Of a DNA stretch of 64,000 bases, positions 14,537-26,799 are shown one piece after another. The translations under genes and the position numbers were made by a program. This stretch comes from Punica granatum (Eukaryota; Streptophyta; Magnoliopsida; Myrtales; Lythraceae), in NCBI RefSeq assembly GCF_007655135.1, contig NC_045134.1:868001-932000 (forward strand), read 5' to 3'. The notes under the pieces are model-generated. The model was not told the origin of the DNA. It did no database searches and was given only the letters and a program-made list of their open reading frames with translations. Position 1 is the first letter of the stretch. Each line of letters begins with the position of its first letter.

Positions 14537-15600
14537 TTTCGGCCCAAGCACCGCATGCATGCTAGCTCTGCGAAAAATCTGCAGCAGAGCTAAAGCTTGG
14601 TCCAAACCAAACATTTATTTAAACCAAGAAACAATTCATTTCGGCTGTTGTGACCTGTCCATATAATTCTTCAAATTCATCTGATTTTGAAGAAAATGAA
14701 CCGCTCGAAACATTTCGTGTAGGCTGCAATTGGGCAATTGGAACATTGGTGGACAGTTGGGCCAGTGTTCTCTTTGAAGCTGTGCCACTGTATGACTCCT
14801 CTTCCATCACTCTTTAATTTTAAGTACTCGGTGGTGTGCTTGATTTACTTGGTGAATCGTCTCCCCTTCATTTCCTTAGTGACGTGGTTGGTTTTCAATC
14901 TCGAGCATCCTCAGGTTGCCACTCATGATTTTCGGGTGTATAACAATTTAGGGAGCTATGGAATCGTGTTAGTTTTCTTTCAGAATCATATGTTCTGTGG
15001 AAAATTAACTTTTCACATATCAAAAAGGAGGAAGAGCTTGCACATGAGATTATGATATGAGATTTTAAATGTAGTATAGATATGAAATTATGAGAATAAT
15101 CGGGCATATATTTGAAGAATGTTCATTTAAATTTTTTTTTTGAATACGTAAGAATATAAATAATGAGAAACATTTAATTGTGGTTCATATAGTTTGGGAA
15201 TGATGAGAAATATTTCTGGGTCTCGCAAGTTCCCTTTTCTAAAACAGCCCAGCGGTAGAAAACCACAGATGCCAATGGTGAATATCACGTGAACTTGACG
15301 AAAATGTGGCCCAAAAAAAGAAAAAGAAAAAAAAAAGACTTAGACGAATAATAGAGAGTTAATTATCCATATTTAAACTAATTATATTTTTTTAAGATCC
15401 AATTAATTACAAATAATAAAATATGCAAGTTTTTGTTGTGAATAATTACTTTGTGTAATGCGTGAGTGAAATGACTAGGGTAACGAGTTAATTCATCCGA
15501 GCCACAACTGCCTCATGTACAAGATACACTTATGTACTAATAGAGAGTCAAAATATGGACATTAACACTACTACTACCACTACCTGTCAATACTGTTAGA
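14537..15600. other. Intergenic, AMMECR1 3' flank
   Basis: No supported gene. The sequence becomes AT-rich beyond 15.1 kb. Confidence 0.5.
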
Positions 15601-15689
15601 TCACCTAACAAATTGTCTGAATGATGGATGTGACCATATTAGCGTGACCAACAACATTTGGCCAAAGAAAAGAAGGTCGGGTGTCGGGT

Positions 15690-16890
15690 TGAGTTATATC
15701 TTTGTGTTCCGAGCATGCAATGCGCTTTATCGTCACCCCCTTATTCCCTCGAATCACAGGGCAACTACCTGAGAAATAATTTAACATAACATGGCTTTAA
15801 TTAGAATGCTCATAACTAACGATTAAGCCAGGTACTGGCCGGCGTAGATCAAGAGCAAGGTATGCACAGCTATTATTAGCTCACCATGCAGACTTTAGGG
15901 GTCAGGAGTAGCATCAGGCCTCATGCTCCAGAATACAAGTGCATCAACCCTTTCTCGGTTTGATTGATAGTCCTGGCTGATTCCCGCACTCGGATAATTC
16001 GTTCCAAGCTTGCCATGCAACTGAAGTTTCCCTTGGCCATAGGAAATATGGTCTCACCTCCTTCTTCGACATCCCATCTGCACAAGTGGCATGGCAGCTT
16101 AAATGATCATAAGGCTGAGGGGATATAAATGTGCCCAGTAGTTAATTTGGGATAAAAAGGTGTTTTGACAAGAGAGAAAGAGAGAGAGAGAAATCCATCG
16201 AATAATTTTTTTTCGAAAAATACGAGACATCTAAGTCATACAAGTAAAGAAATTTATTCATTGATAAGAAAAAGAAACAATTCCGACCTAGGATAATAAG
16301 CTCATGAGCTTGGTCTTACTTCACCGTCGAGAAAAGTCGATCCTCACAGAAGCATAATCATAGTTGCGACCCTCCGTCTACCGTTCATCGCATTGGAGAC
16401 GTCGAGGAAGTAATCGTGATGAGATTCCTGCACCCCGTCTCCAGCTTCATATCGGACAACTTGGAGGCTTTCTCCATGTTCTGTAAATTGGCAAAATTGC
16501 TAATAATTAGGTAAACAGACATCCCAAGTATATGATCAAGCGGACATATATATATACACTCAGTGAAGGCATTTCTTTAACACGTATGATCAGCGTTGGT
16601 AGCACACCCATCCATGATATCCAGAATCACCCACACCACCGACCACTCAGAAACTCGAGCACCAAATTAAGAATTACTGTCTTAATTTATAGCATATGAA
16701 CTAGCTGATTGACAAGCGATCGAGTTGCTTGACTTATGATGCCATTCAGCAGTACTTCAGCGGTTCTAGACGGCTGGTAGTGAAACGCCGCTAGCTAGGG
16801 AACGTGGCTTACCCACTGGAATGGAGGTAACTTTTGCAAAATTCTATTCTCGATCTCGCGGCTGATCATCATGATTTCCTTTGGTGTTTC
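15690..16890 (-). pseudogene. Prolyl 4-hydroxylase pseudogene, 5'-truncated
   Basis: Minus-strand exon remnants occur in correct order with usable splice sites. The first ends at 16813 (frame ...SIPV). The second, 16480-16348, is open and encodes HGESLQVVRYE, then HHDYFLD and RRRVATMIM. The third starts at 16077 with DVEEGGETIFP and later WNELSECG and FWSMRPDATPDP. The last, near 15770, reads SCPVIRGNKG. These are the collinear landmarks of plant type-II prolyl 4-hydroxylases, which are ER/Golgi Fe(II)/2-oxoglutarate enzymes that hydroxylate cell-wall extensins. The H-x-D pair and distal His of the iron site are still readable. The damage seen is a one-base loss before the VTSIPV segment, single extra T bases after the NFS and RKG codons, and a TAA in place of a Ser codon before SLHG. 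Upstream exons with the membrane anchor are absent. It is clearly non-functional as an enzyme. Confidence 0.87.
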
Positions 16891-18440
16891 GTTGGGGAGA
16901 GACCATATTATTTCTATGTAATGATATATATCTGAGTTTATTAAAAAATTAAAAGTTTTGTCGTAATTGAAAAAACTCCTCGATATATGCGGTCAAACTG
17001 TTCCAGTTCAATATACCCCATGCCTATAAATACAAGCCACAAAAACTTGGATGTCCACCGATGAAGTTGCTTTCTTTAACCATCGAGCCAAGCGATGAAT
17101 GCCGAGATGAGGAACATCCGAAAGACAAGCCAAGGGATACCAGTTCCATATCAACCTATCGGACTCATATTACGAGATTATTGTTATTTGCATTTCTATG
17201 ATTCTAGATTATATGTATTGTTTGCCCTTTGATTTCCATTATTAGGTGGTACTATTGATAAAATATGTAGTTTTTTAGCATACTTTTTTTTTCATATCTA
17301 TATTTATTTGTATTCACATGTGTTAATTATCTATATTCGAACTGATAGAAACTGACGAAAAGCTATCACGCAACCCGCGGGTATCGAACAGTTATATTGA
17401 TTGACAAGGCACGACAACTGAATGAATTGGTTTTTGGTTTAATTAATGTTTGGTTTGGCCCACTTAACCAAACAAATTCTTGGGCTGAAATCAATAAGCC
17501 CTGGGTTTGGGCTTGGGCTTGGGCTTGGGCTTGGGCTCCCTCCATTTCCTCTTGTCTCTGTGTGTGTGTGTCTGTGTTAGTTTTTCGAATTATTACTGGG
17601 AAATTTCTTTTTCCCGGTTCATGCGTAAATTTATTGTTGCTTGACTGGAAAGGTATGTATATGCCTTTGTGAAAATTGTCATCCTTTTGTCAACTTGATG
17701 ATGAGTTGGATCAAAATTTTGTTACGTAAGATAAGATTTGCATGTTTTCATGGTGTTGAGATAAAAATGATATGCGTTGCCTATTTTGGATTTCTTTTAA
17801 ACAGGAAAAAAATTAACTCCCTAAACTATAAATATTTTTTTTTTGTTGACAGGCAAAGCAGAAACATGAAAAGGCAAAATTCTAAAATATATATAAAAAA
17901 AAGAGAGATTATTTATGTGGTATTGACTATGATATACACATACTTGATAAATCCCGGCCTATATGAGTTGAGTTTATCCTTACTTTGCATATGTTCGCGA
18001 TCCACAAAAAAAGCATATCGTATTTGTGAATAAATTGAACCTCGTGCTATAATAATTAATTTAAATTTTATTTTTACCAAAAAAATAAATTAATTTGATT
18101 AAAAGTATTCCGTGATCTCGTTAAAACTATTTTTATTATTCTACATAACATAACAAGCAAGAATATATTTATTATTTTACTCTCTTTTTTTCAATTTAAC
18201 AACACAAGCATTACTTTTTTTCATAATTTTTTAAAGCTTAATTACTATTCATTTCAATTTTCAATATTAAATTTTATCAACTATTCATTACTTTTTTCAC
18301 AATTTAACAATACAATATAATCATTATTTTTTTTATCTCTCCCAACACTATTATTATACCCCAAATTTATATATATATATATATAAATATATAATTTTTT
18401 ACTAATATACTTATTTATTTTTTACTCATTTTTTCAATAA
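16891..18440. other. Intergenic, simple repeats and a MITE-like stretch
   Basis: A (GGGCTT)n hexamer run lies at about 17506-17537 with a (TG)n run after it. From about 18.06 to 18.44 kb the sequence is dominated by caatttaacaa, attactattca and ctattcattac phrases that resemble the reverse complement of the MITE-like element at 22.94-23.22 kb. I found no gene here. Confidence 0.45.
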
Positions 18441-18572
18441 AAATGGAGTTAAATTTGGAAATTTATAAAGGGACAGTAAACCATCGGACTTCACGTTCTG
18501 CAACTCGTCGCAACCCAAACAGAGACGTTGATCGTCGAAACTTCCTCCATCGCTATAATCCCCCACTAGAAG

Positions 18573-18575
<3 letters not shown>

Positions 18576-18604
<29 letters not shown>
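18576..18604 (+). repeat. (CT)n tract in the VAMP727 leader
   Basis: About 14 ct units upstream of the R-SNARE gene. The gtgagt downstream at 18643 could be the donor of a 5'-UTR intron whose acceptor lies shortly before 19386. This is plausible but unproven. Confidence 0.8.
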
Positions 18605-19385
18605 CGAATCCTCCGCCACCTTATCTCTCTCCGTGGAATTTCCGGTGAGTTTCCATATTCAATCTTCGAATTGAATTCACTTCCCTAGTGATCCTCTCTC
18701 ATCGGACGGATCATGAAATTAGGTCATATTTGCTAATTTTTGCCCCCAAAATTTCGACACGCTGCACCATTGTGTAGATTCTGGCGATGACCATCGGATT
18801 TTCGGGGATCTCTTTATCTGATCCACCGTTCTGAGCTGTAGAATCTTAATTTTGATGAGATAAGCTTCTGGCTTGAATTGTGAGCTGACCTTTCTCTCAA
18901 TTAGTTGCTACTGCTGTTATTGGATATGCAAAACTCGATGCCTTTGCTTGCGGGCTCGAGAAGAGCTTGTATAGCTTTCGAACTGTTTGCCGAAGCAGAA
19001 GCATTGCTCGGCATGTGTGATTAAGCTTTGGCGTTTTAAGTATTCGTAAATCGAAAAGTGAATTTACAGAGTTCAAAGCTTCTACATTACCAATTCCTGC
19101 AAGCTGCTATATCCACCCATATAGGATGTAAAACTTGTTTTCTTCTCTGGAATCTTCAGCTAAAGAAGAACTTAACTAATTCACATTTTTCTGTAACCTA
19201 GTTGCTTGTTGCCCGAGTAGTTTTTTTTTTTCTTTTTCCACAAGGAAGAATTTACTGTTTTTCCGCTCTTTGATTTCAAGTGAGGTCCGAATCGATCAAT
19301 AACCTCAATCTTATTGGCTTATTGTAAACAGGCTACTGTTTGGAGTTTCTCGTAGGTTGTCAAACCTGCAGCTTCTACTAGATCA

Positions 19386-20854
19386 ATGAGTCAGAAAGGT
19401 CTCATATATAGCTTTGCCGCCAAAGGGACTGTAGTGCTAGCGGAGCACACCTCATACTCGGGAAACTTCAGTACCATTGCAGTTCAATGCTTGCAGAAGC
19501 TGCCTTCTAACAGCGGCAAGTATACATACTCTTGCGATGGGCATACCTTCAACTTCCTCATCGACAGTGGATTTGGTATGGCTCCGTTCTACTAGTTACA
19601 AGCATCTCGGAATCTGATCGAGACAGTGACGTTGATTACTATCTGTTTGTGGTATGTAGTTTTTCTAGTCGTTGCTGATGAATCAGTTGGGAGGAGTGTA
19701 CCGCTTGTCTTCCTTGAACGAGTGAAAGAAGATTTCAAAAAGCGGTATGGTGCTAGTATTGCCAATGCAGAGAAGGAGACAGATCCCCTCGCTGATGATG
19801 ATGAGATTGATGATCTATTTGAAGATCGGTTTAGCATCGCGTACAAACTTGACAGAGAATTTGGGTAGCATTTAATGATTGTCCTTTCCTTCAGTTATAT
19901 TCTCTGTGAATTATCTTGTCAGTATCTTAATATCTTCCATCATTTACCAGGCCAGTACTTAAGGAGCACATGCAATATTGCATGACCCATCCGGAAGAGA
20001 TCAGTAAGCTATCCAAGTTGAAGGCTCAAATATCAGAGGTCAAGGGTGTTATGATCGACAATATTGAGAAGGTATGGGTTTCGATGTGGAAATTGATTTG
20101 AGTCATTAACATAATGTCATGCAAAGAGAGCATCACAACATAGAGAGGTAGGGTGAAGTGAGCACCTTTAATATCTCTGTTGCTTGGAGTACGTTTTCTG
20201 AAATGTTTAGAGTAATAATGGTGGCTGAGTCATGTTTGAACATTGTCTATTCATGTCCTCGATTGTTCTTAGTTTTGTTATGGGTTCAAAGGTGAACCAG
20301 TCACGACAAACAAGTGATGGGGCTTACTCTAAGGCCATCCCAAGCGACCTTAGAGGAGTCTTGAGTATATTCAAGGGATTTAAGTCTGTCATTGGACTGT
20401 AATTGTTAGTCTGATATTTGCAAGCATCAGCATCACTGATTTGTGCCCTGCCAGTGTCATTCAGTCCCTCTCACGTTTTACTGCATCGCCTAAAGATGCA
20501 TATCTAGTTTACCTTTGTAAAGTTCTAAACAGGATCTTTACCATACATGCTGTCTACTTCCTTTTGTAGGTCTTGGACCGTGGAGAAAGGATTGAACTCC
20601 TAGTTGACAAAACCGAAAATTTACAATTCCAGGTATGTTTTTCAGTCTACAGGACTTTTAAGGGGCATAGTTACTATATATAACCATGGGAACATATCTT
20701 TTGCCCTCAGGCTGACATTTTCCAGAGGCAAGGGAGGCAACTGCGAAGAAAGATGTGGCTTCAGAATCTACAGATGAAGCTTATGGTGGGTGGAGCAATC
20801 CTGGTGGTAATTATATTGCTGTGGCTCTTCGTTTGTGGAGGTTTTAAATGTTGA
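19386..20854 (+). CDS. VAMP727: VAMP727-type R-SNARE
   Basis: Five exons: 19386-19575, 19660-19864, 19951-20071, 20570-20632 and 20711-20854. The frame is continuous and gives 240 aa. An N-terminal longin domain is interrupted by an acidic insertion (about residues 96-118, [20 protein letters not shown]). Within the VAMP7 family this insertion is the hallmark of VAMP727, an R-SNARE of seed plants that works on late endosomes/prevacuolar compartments in fusion with the vacuole. The R-SNARE motif spans about 150-210, with the zero-layer Arg in [11 protein letters not shown] (Arg176). A C-terminal membrane anchor (about 216-236, [17 protein letters not shown]) ends in CGGFKC. The total length is what is expected for this protein. 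It converges on the methyltransferase gene, with about 490 bp between the two stop codons. Confidence 0.95.
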
Positions 20855-21348
20855 TGCAATCAGAAACCGTTATGCAGTATGGAGAAAGAGCTGGGATGTT
20901 TCTTTCTTTCTTACTAGGATTGTGTACAAAGAATGTCGCGTTTTGTGTACTCCTTGAATTTAAGGATCCTCTGCCTGTAAGACGATCTTCTTGTAGTTAG
21001 ATGCATATCTGTTTACAGCCATGACTTCTTTGTAGTGCTTCCTGTCTGTTACTATTTCGAAATATATGGATTACCAGTTTTCTGTCCAATGAGTTAATGG
21101 CTTGCATGGATACCAACTATCTTTGTTTTTCATTTTGTTGAATAACTTGGGAAATGGAATAAAGACAGACAAAAATGAATTAAGTTTAGAACCGAATCGA
21201 ATCAAAGTCTATGCTCTTAACATATCTTTCATCTTTCATCTTTCATCAAACATGGGGACGAGATGATACATGCCATTATTGAAGCGTGTAAAGATTGATG
21301 GCCAAATTACATTATGTCTACTAGAAGTTGCAGACTGAATCCAAACAA
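20855..21348. other. Convergent 3' flanks of VAMP727 and the methyltransferase
   Basis: 3' UTR-like sequence from both sides with no further gene. A short ctttcatcttt repeat lies at about 21225-21247. Confidence 0.6.
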
Positions 21349-22503
21349 TCATTCTTTCAGTTTCCCTGCAATCATAAACACATTGTAGGTAACAGCTCTG
21401 ACCATATCGGGCGCTGGCGCACCCCAAGCTTTCTTGAACTCTTGGACAACTTCCTCGGTCAGTAAGTTCACGCCCTTCTCTTTAGCCGCACCAACTGCCG
21501 ATGAACTCCTCATCACGTCCAGGAACCTTTCGAAATTCATCTCTCTTTTCATGCTCAGCTTCAGAGGCTGTCCCTCTTCGCCCAACCCGACACTCTTGAA
21601 TGGGAAGGGAAGATTCCTATACTCCTCGAATATGTACTTCACTCCCGGCCTCCAGTATGGCATCGCGGACTCACGGTATCGGATCTGAAGGGCATCCAAT
21701 TCCGGGTTTACTCCTATGATGTCGCTGTATCCCCATATGGCAATTAACCCTCCAGGCTTCCGCAGGACTCGGTTCACCACGGAGTAGAACTTTGGGATAT
21801 CGAACCAGTGGATTGCTGTGGCCACGACCACCAGGTCGACTGAGTTCTCTCCACCAACCATGGCAACGAGTTCTTCTTCGGAGAGTGAGTCTGGTGTGTG
21901 AAGGTACCGGATCTGAGGGTGCGGGATCCCGTGCTCAAGTTGGCCCTCGCTGATGTCCGTTGCAATCACACTATCATAGTGCTCTGCGATCTGGAAGAGG
22001 GTAAAGATATTATTCCATAAGCATTTGATCATAAACCTGCGGGTATCCTCTCGGACCCAACAATGGCTTCGTACAAAAGAAATCTCCATCACAAAGGATC
22101 GCTGCCAGGGCCGATCGCGACACTACGAATAGAATGATACAATCCGCGATGGATATTCATATCAGCAATGCTTGTGCGGAGGATTCTGGTTCTATCGAGC
22201 TAAGCTTTAACCAGTCACTTTTTTAATACTTTCTCATTTATGAGGACCCATTTCAGTATGGCCCTCTCGGTGCTAATTTATTGTCTTAAAACTCCATGAT
22301 AACGAGTCTGGGTCATGAATAAGACAGATTAGGGAGGGCAGAGAGAGTATAGTAACCCCAACGGCGGCTTGGCCATTTCCAGTGCCGACGTCCCAGGCCA
22401 AGGCTCGGCGAGGAGTCAAGGCGGATAGCATCGAGTACCACTCGCTTGGGTACTGCGGCCTGACGTCGAAGTAGATCTGCCCGTCATATGGACCACCAGC
22501 CAT
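21349..22503 (-). CDS. Class I SAM-dependent methyltransferase
   Basis: Two exons on the minus strand: 22503-22357 and 21990-21349. The intron is in phase 0, and the product is 262 aa. Motif I is WDVGTGNGQAAVG (residues 37-49), the SAM-binding glycine-rich loop. The acidic residue at the end of strand 2 is Asp61 in VIATDISE. DLVVVATAIHWFD (about 101-113) is motif IV, and VLRKPGGLIAIWGY follows. The HWFD form is typical of the small plant group annotated as putative methyltransferases related to bacterial trans-aconitate methyltransferase. The substrate is unknown. There is no signal peptide or membrane segment, so it is likely cytosolic. The start is the first ATG and gives the conserved GPYDGQIYFDVRPQYP opening. 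Confidence 0.92.
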
Positions 22504-22657
22504 TGGTTCTCACTTCTCCTTTTCTGAACTCTTGTCTCTCTTTTCCGTCTGCTGCTGATTTTATAAAAAGAGCTAAGATGAAGCAAACTCTGACCCGCAA
22601 ATGGCGATTGTGACGTTTCTCTTTACTGTGCAGCTTAACAGAGTAATGCATGACGTC

Positions 22658-22875
22658 AACTATCCATACCATTAACTCCAAGGAGTTTGGCTTAATGATA
22701 AGGAGGAGATTAGTATTCACCCAATCCCGAGTTCGAAAACCCTTGGAACCACCGGAGCACCTTTGGAGTGATTATCCGTTCCGTGCGCTGCCGAGGGTTC
22801 ATGGAGCCTCGGGAATTAGTCAGGCGAAACCCAAACACCCCGGATTAGGAAAAAAAAAAACTATCCATACCATTA
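22658..22875 (+). mobile_element. tRNA-derived SINE with 17-bp target-site duplication
   Basis: The body is about 22675-22858, about 184 bp. It opens with a box-A-like tggcttaatgataag, has a box-B-like gagttcgaaaac near 22730 and ends in poly(A). Perfect 17-bp direct repeats (aactatccataccatta) flank it at 22658-22674 and 22859-22875, which shows L1-type insertion. Matching copies lie at 37.5 kb and 3.9 kb on the minus strand. The layout resembles plant Au-type SINEs. It sits about 170 bp upstream of the methyltransferase start. Confidence 0.9.
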
Positions 22876-22940
22876 GACCAGTCAAGTGCCGCTTCACAGG
22901 ACCTAATCTGAGTAATCACACAATACCCTTAGATTGTTGT

Positions 22941-23218
22941 GTTTGATTTTAGAGTTGAATAGAGTTGAGTTTTTATTTTAAGTGATTTGTAACGATTATA
23001 CTATTGAATTATGAGAAAAAGTATGAAAAAATAATGAATAGTTGAGAGAAAGTAATGATTGTGTTGTTGAATTGTGAAAAAAATAATGAATAATTAGGAG
23101 AATTTAGTATTAAAAATTGAATTGAATGGTTAAAATAATTGAAAAAAAAGAGAAAAATAATAATTATATTGTTAAATTGAAGATAAGTAGAGTTAAAAAA
23201 GAATTGTAAAACTAAACC
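22941..23218. mobile_element. MITE-like element with imperfect terminal inverted repeats
   Basis: The left end gtttgattttagagttgaat and the right end (reverse complement ggtttagttttacaattc) form an imperfect inverted pair around an AT-rich, non-coding interior. A similar end sequence recurs at 39.25-39.5 kb. Target-site duplications are not clear, so the superfamily is undecided. Confidence 0.5.
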
Positions 23219-24080
23219 GGCTTACAGTCTCATGAGCTGTGTTTAAAGTTGTTTGAGTCAGTTGGGTCAAGTCCTATTTTCTAGGGATTTATTAGCTGTT
23301 ACTGTTATCTTGTTTATCGGATAGAATCTGATCCGATTCTGTTGCTAGATTTTAGGTCAAGGCAATAAGCGGGGAACGTGCCTTAGTGGCAAAATGTGCT
23401 GAGTTTTTTTTAGCGTTTAGCGGTTGTGGAGTCTGTATATGTATCTGGTTGTTACGTTTGATTGAAATAGAACTTTCCTTCCCCATATTTTCAGTTTTCT
23501 TGCTACAATGTTTTCCTTCTTGTCCTTTGAACAACAACATTGATAGAAGAACATTGAACAACGGTCGTCTTAAAGCCGTATGTGAGTAGAATCAATTAAC
23601 CATGTGAAAATAACATCTTATATTAGCTGAATATCGAACATCCTAGCAGCAAACCTACTCATCTTCGTCCTATGTTGTGTTCAAGTATCTAGACATTTAT
23701 AACCAAGTGCCCTGACTCGGCCCCCTGACTGCCTCTGCTGCAGTGGGCACCTCGGGCATGACCACCTCCTGTGAAGAGGAAACATGAACTCTGCCTCGCT
23801 TGCCGTGTTTATCATTGAAGCTGTACTGAAGAACTCATGGAAAGATCAATCATTTCCATGCCCATTGTTTGTCCTTTTTCCTGTTCCCACCACGAATGCC
23901 TCCGAGTTGGGAAAACTTTCTGAACGTCTCATTGAATTCCTAGGAACTGTAGATTTTCATTCTTAATTTCACATCATTCCTTTTGGTTACAAAAGAAAAC
24001 GGCGAAGAAGACTATACTGCTACCATACGAGGCAAGATATATTTGCCTTCAGTCTCTGTGAAGATTACAGAACCGAGAAA
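23219..24080. other. Spacer at the left edge of the secreted-protein array
   Basis: No supported gene. Minus-strand text near 23.70-23.95 kb (a Gly/His-rich GGGHARGAHCSRGS frame among stops) may be a badly decayed further array copy, but I cannot align it with confidence. Confidence 0.35.
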
Positions 24081-24657
24081 ATCTAAATAGCCGTGACCAG
24101 GGGCCATGCTCCAACATGGTTTCGGACTCCATCATTGCGGCATTTCTGACCATTCCCATGGCTATGGGACTGTGTTGCCACAATGAAGGTGGGCGATACA
24201 TGAGCTCCACCACGACCTCCACCAGCATGGGCTCCTCCAGCACAGGCTCTTGCATGGGCTCCGGCCGCCACCATGAGCTATACGAGTGACAGTGTACCCA
24301 TGCTGACTCCCTCGCGGCTTCTAACATCACCACATCGAACCTTCTCATCATTGACGAGTTTGTCTGGTAAATTCTCGAGGGACACTGCAGACAATTCTCC
24401 TTAAAATTAGAAACTAAATATGTACCTGTCTACCTGTAAGAACTAAGTTTAGGCACAACATGGGTTAGCCATTTATCAACATATAGGCTACGGAAATTCA
24501 CGTGGTGTCTTGATGAAGTAATAAAAGACTCACGAGCTGCTTCAGATGATCTCTTCTGAGGATTTAAGGACACGAACATGCAGAGGTAGAAGATCATCGG
24601 AAGCAATAATTGTTGGATGCAAATTGTCTCAGAGCTGCTGTCCTTTACGTTTTCCAT
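24080..24657 (-). pseudogene. Array copy 1 (mixed A/B type), stop-split
   Basis: Exon 1, 24657-24534, encodes a hydrophobic leader (QQLLLPMIFYLCMFVSLNP) and ends in phase 1 before gtgagt. Exon 2 starts at 24384 after ctgcag and opens with SLENLPDKLVNDEKV, the family's conserved entry. A TAG ending at 24278 stops translation at 76 aa. Beyond it the same frame stays open for 60-odd codons, with Gly/Ala/His-rich text and a C-tail VGAWPLVTAI like that of other copies. Either a nonsense mutation has truncated it or it makes a short secreted peptide. The region before its ATG differs from the sister copies, and a 300-400-bp insertion probably separates it from their shared promoter block. Confidence 0.6.
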
Positions 24658-25419
24658 GTGGTTGTGCTAGTCTGGTAGTTAGTTAACTGTTTCTTAGAAG
24701 ACAAGACAGACAGTTGTTTATGTTGTTATGTTTCAATTTTTAAATTTCAGTGTAGGAGGTAGTTATTTCTCTTGCAGTTATCTGATGTATTTTGGTTATA
24801 AAGGGCAGTAACTGACCATTAGTATACATATGAAGATTGCCATCTTTCTCTCTCACTCTCTCTGTGTATTTGCTCTCTTGTACTGTCCAATACTGCAATT
24901 CTGCAGATCTCACGGCATAATGCTTGTGAGTGTTTGATCAGTTTGAGTGAGTGTGAGGAATAACAATAATTTCCTCGTTCTGCTTTTTCACTTTTAGTTT
25001 CCTTTGCTGCTCGTCGAGACCTTAGAGAAGGTATGATGGTTTATTCCTGACTTTGAATGAGTTGAATCTCTGCACGATTTATTCCTCCCCCGATATCAGT
25101 GAATATATATATATATATATATATGAGGTTGAAAAGGCTGCACAGTTAGGATTTCTGTTAAGAGATCCAACTCCAGCACCTCTTCAGTTGAGAAGCAACA
25201 AGAGTTTGTTCTTCTGATACGTAGGAAACTGCCTCGTCATTGGATGCCAGTCCATATTCCTATGTTAGTTTTGAAGTTCACCAGATCACGAATTAATTTC
25301 TGGCAATACACCTAATGTCAAATCACATGACGTGAATTCATTCTTGAGGTCGGTATTGATGGACTAAACATTCACAAATGAACCTGTAAAAGGGGAAAAA
25401 TGGTTGTTTCACTTTCCTA

Positions 25420-26245
25420 TTCTTAAACAAATGCGCACGAGGAGATATGAACGGCTGAGACCGCATTCCTGACTTGGCCACCAGTTGCTGCCAGCATGGT
25501 GGATGCCCCATTGCTGGCTCTGGCGTTTCCTCCCTTCAACCAACAGATTCCTCTGGGATCTCTTTGATGCCAGGGTTGTAATTGACCGATAATAAGTCTG
25601 TTAGTGGGGACAACGACATTGTTGGCAACTTTAGTACCTTATAAAACTTATGGGACGAATTTGCACACCAGATCCTTCATCGTCACCACCACCACCACCA
25701 CCATGTTCTACAGCATCAACGTATCTGCCACCATATCGGCTCACACGAGCTGCTCTGCCACCTCCAAGGCATCCAACTAAAGCCATGACCATGCTGCTTT
25801 CATCGTCGACTTTACTCGGCGAGTGATATTTCTGAGAAGAGCCTGCAAAGTTTTTTACATTCTCTCAACCGTTTCATCAAGATCTGAAACCAGGCATAGA
25901 ACAGAAAGCACGCAACATAATGCCAGGGAAAGCTCCGGTTTTTTTGTTTGGAGTCATTCCATATGGTTCGTACTGAACCATTGCAAGAAAAGTACACGAT
26001 ATTTTCGATGAAACGACATCCCAACTTTGGGATGACAATCAAACGACAGTACCTGAATGCTTTAGAAGACCAAATGCATCAAATTAAAATCAAGATTCTC
26101 ACGAGAGAAGTGTTGTACTCATCGAAAGAAGATGCTGTTCCAAATACCTTCCACGGCATAAACCAAAGGAAAAAGAAACAGAATTACTTTCTGCTGAAAG
26201 TAATGCAAATTCATGGAGGTAGAAAGAAGAAGAACAGCTCCAAGT
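25420..26245 (-). pseudogene. Array copy 2 (B type), degenerate
   Basis: The last exon starts at 25842 (gcag|GC). It keeps the B-type entry SSQKYHSPSKVDDESSMVM, then LVGCLGGGRAARVS and a run of Gly codons, with a TAA at 25631. Family C-tail sequence (VRNAVSAVHISSCAFV) is still readable about 180 bp further on, beyond the stop. The signal-peptide exon expected near 26.20-26.25 kb is recognisable by similarity to copy 6, but its ATG-Arg-Lys start is gone. It is probably non-functional. Confidence 0.6.
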
Positions 26246-26632
26246 AACACAAATTCATGGAAGTTCCAAGTTTCCCGTCCTCTTACCCTGTGAACAGGTT
26301 GGTTTGCATGGTGTAGTCCAGTTCGTATTCTAAAACAAGTTCGTGGAAATATCATGTCAGGAATAACTAAACATAAACTCTTGATTCAGCCCGGTCAAAG
26401 TCCTCATTTCGCTCTTCTATTCACCATATGATACCAGGGGATGAACTTGCTCTGGTCCAGTTTCCAGAAAAGTCTCGAGAAAGTCGAACTAATTCGAGAT
26501 ACGGAGTAATTTTCCAGAACTATTTTTTTTGCTTTCTTTGTTATTTACTTTGGAGGGATTTAACTGCTCCATGGTTCCATCGCTACATATCAATTGCATC
26601 TTACCGCATCAAGAAAAAAAATAAAACCATGA

Positions 26633-26799
26633 CAAAAGGTTCAGTTTGCAAAAGCAAATCCTAATGGCTGCAGCGAAAGTCCCAGCCTTGTCACAATCGG
26701 CATTCGGGGGCATTGCTGCTTAATCAGTAATCTACTGCGGGCTTCCTATAATGTATTCAGTGCTAACTTCGTCCAGCAACCTTAAATTCTCCAGAGAGC
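26633..26799 (-). pseudogene. Array copy 3 (A type), second exon only
   Basis: A minus-strand remnant of the A-type second exon opens GSLENLRLLDEVSTEYIIG and then meets a TAG. The acceptor that reads ctgcag in sister copies is ctgccg here. The terminal stop seen in sisters (TTGTAA) is TTGTCA. No signal-peptide exon is found upstream, since B-type 3' flank lies directly adjacent. It is a dead, truncated copy. Confidence 0.75.

Noticed and set aside
17397..17672. 91-codon frame with a repeated Trp-Ala stretch
   Set aside because: The repetitive part is simply the (GGGCTT)n hexamer run translated. The rest matches nothing.
22650..22946. 98-codon plus-strand frame upstream of the methyltransferase
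   Set aside because: It is the SINE body translated. Similar peptides appear from the other two SINE copies.
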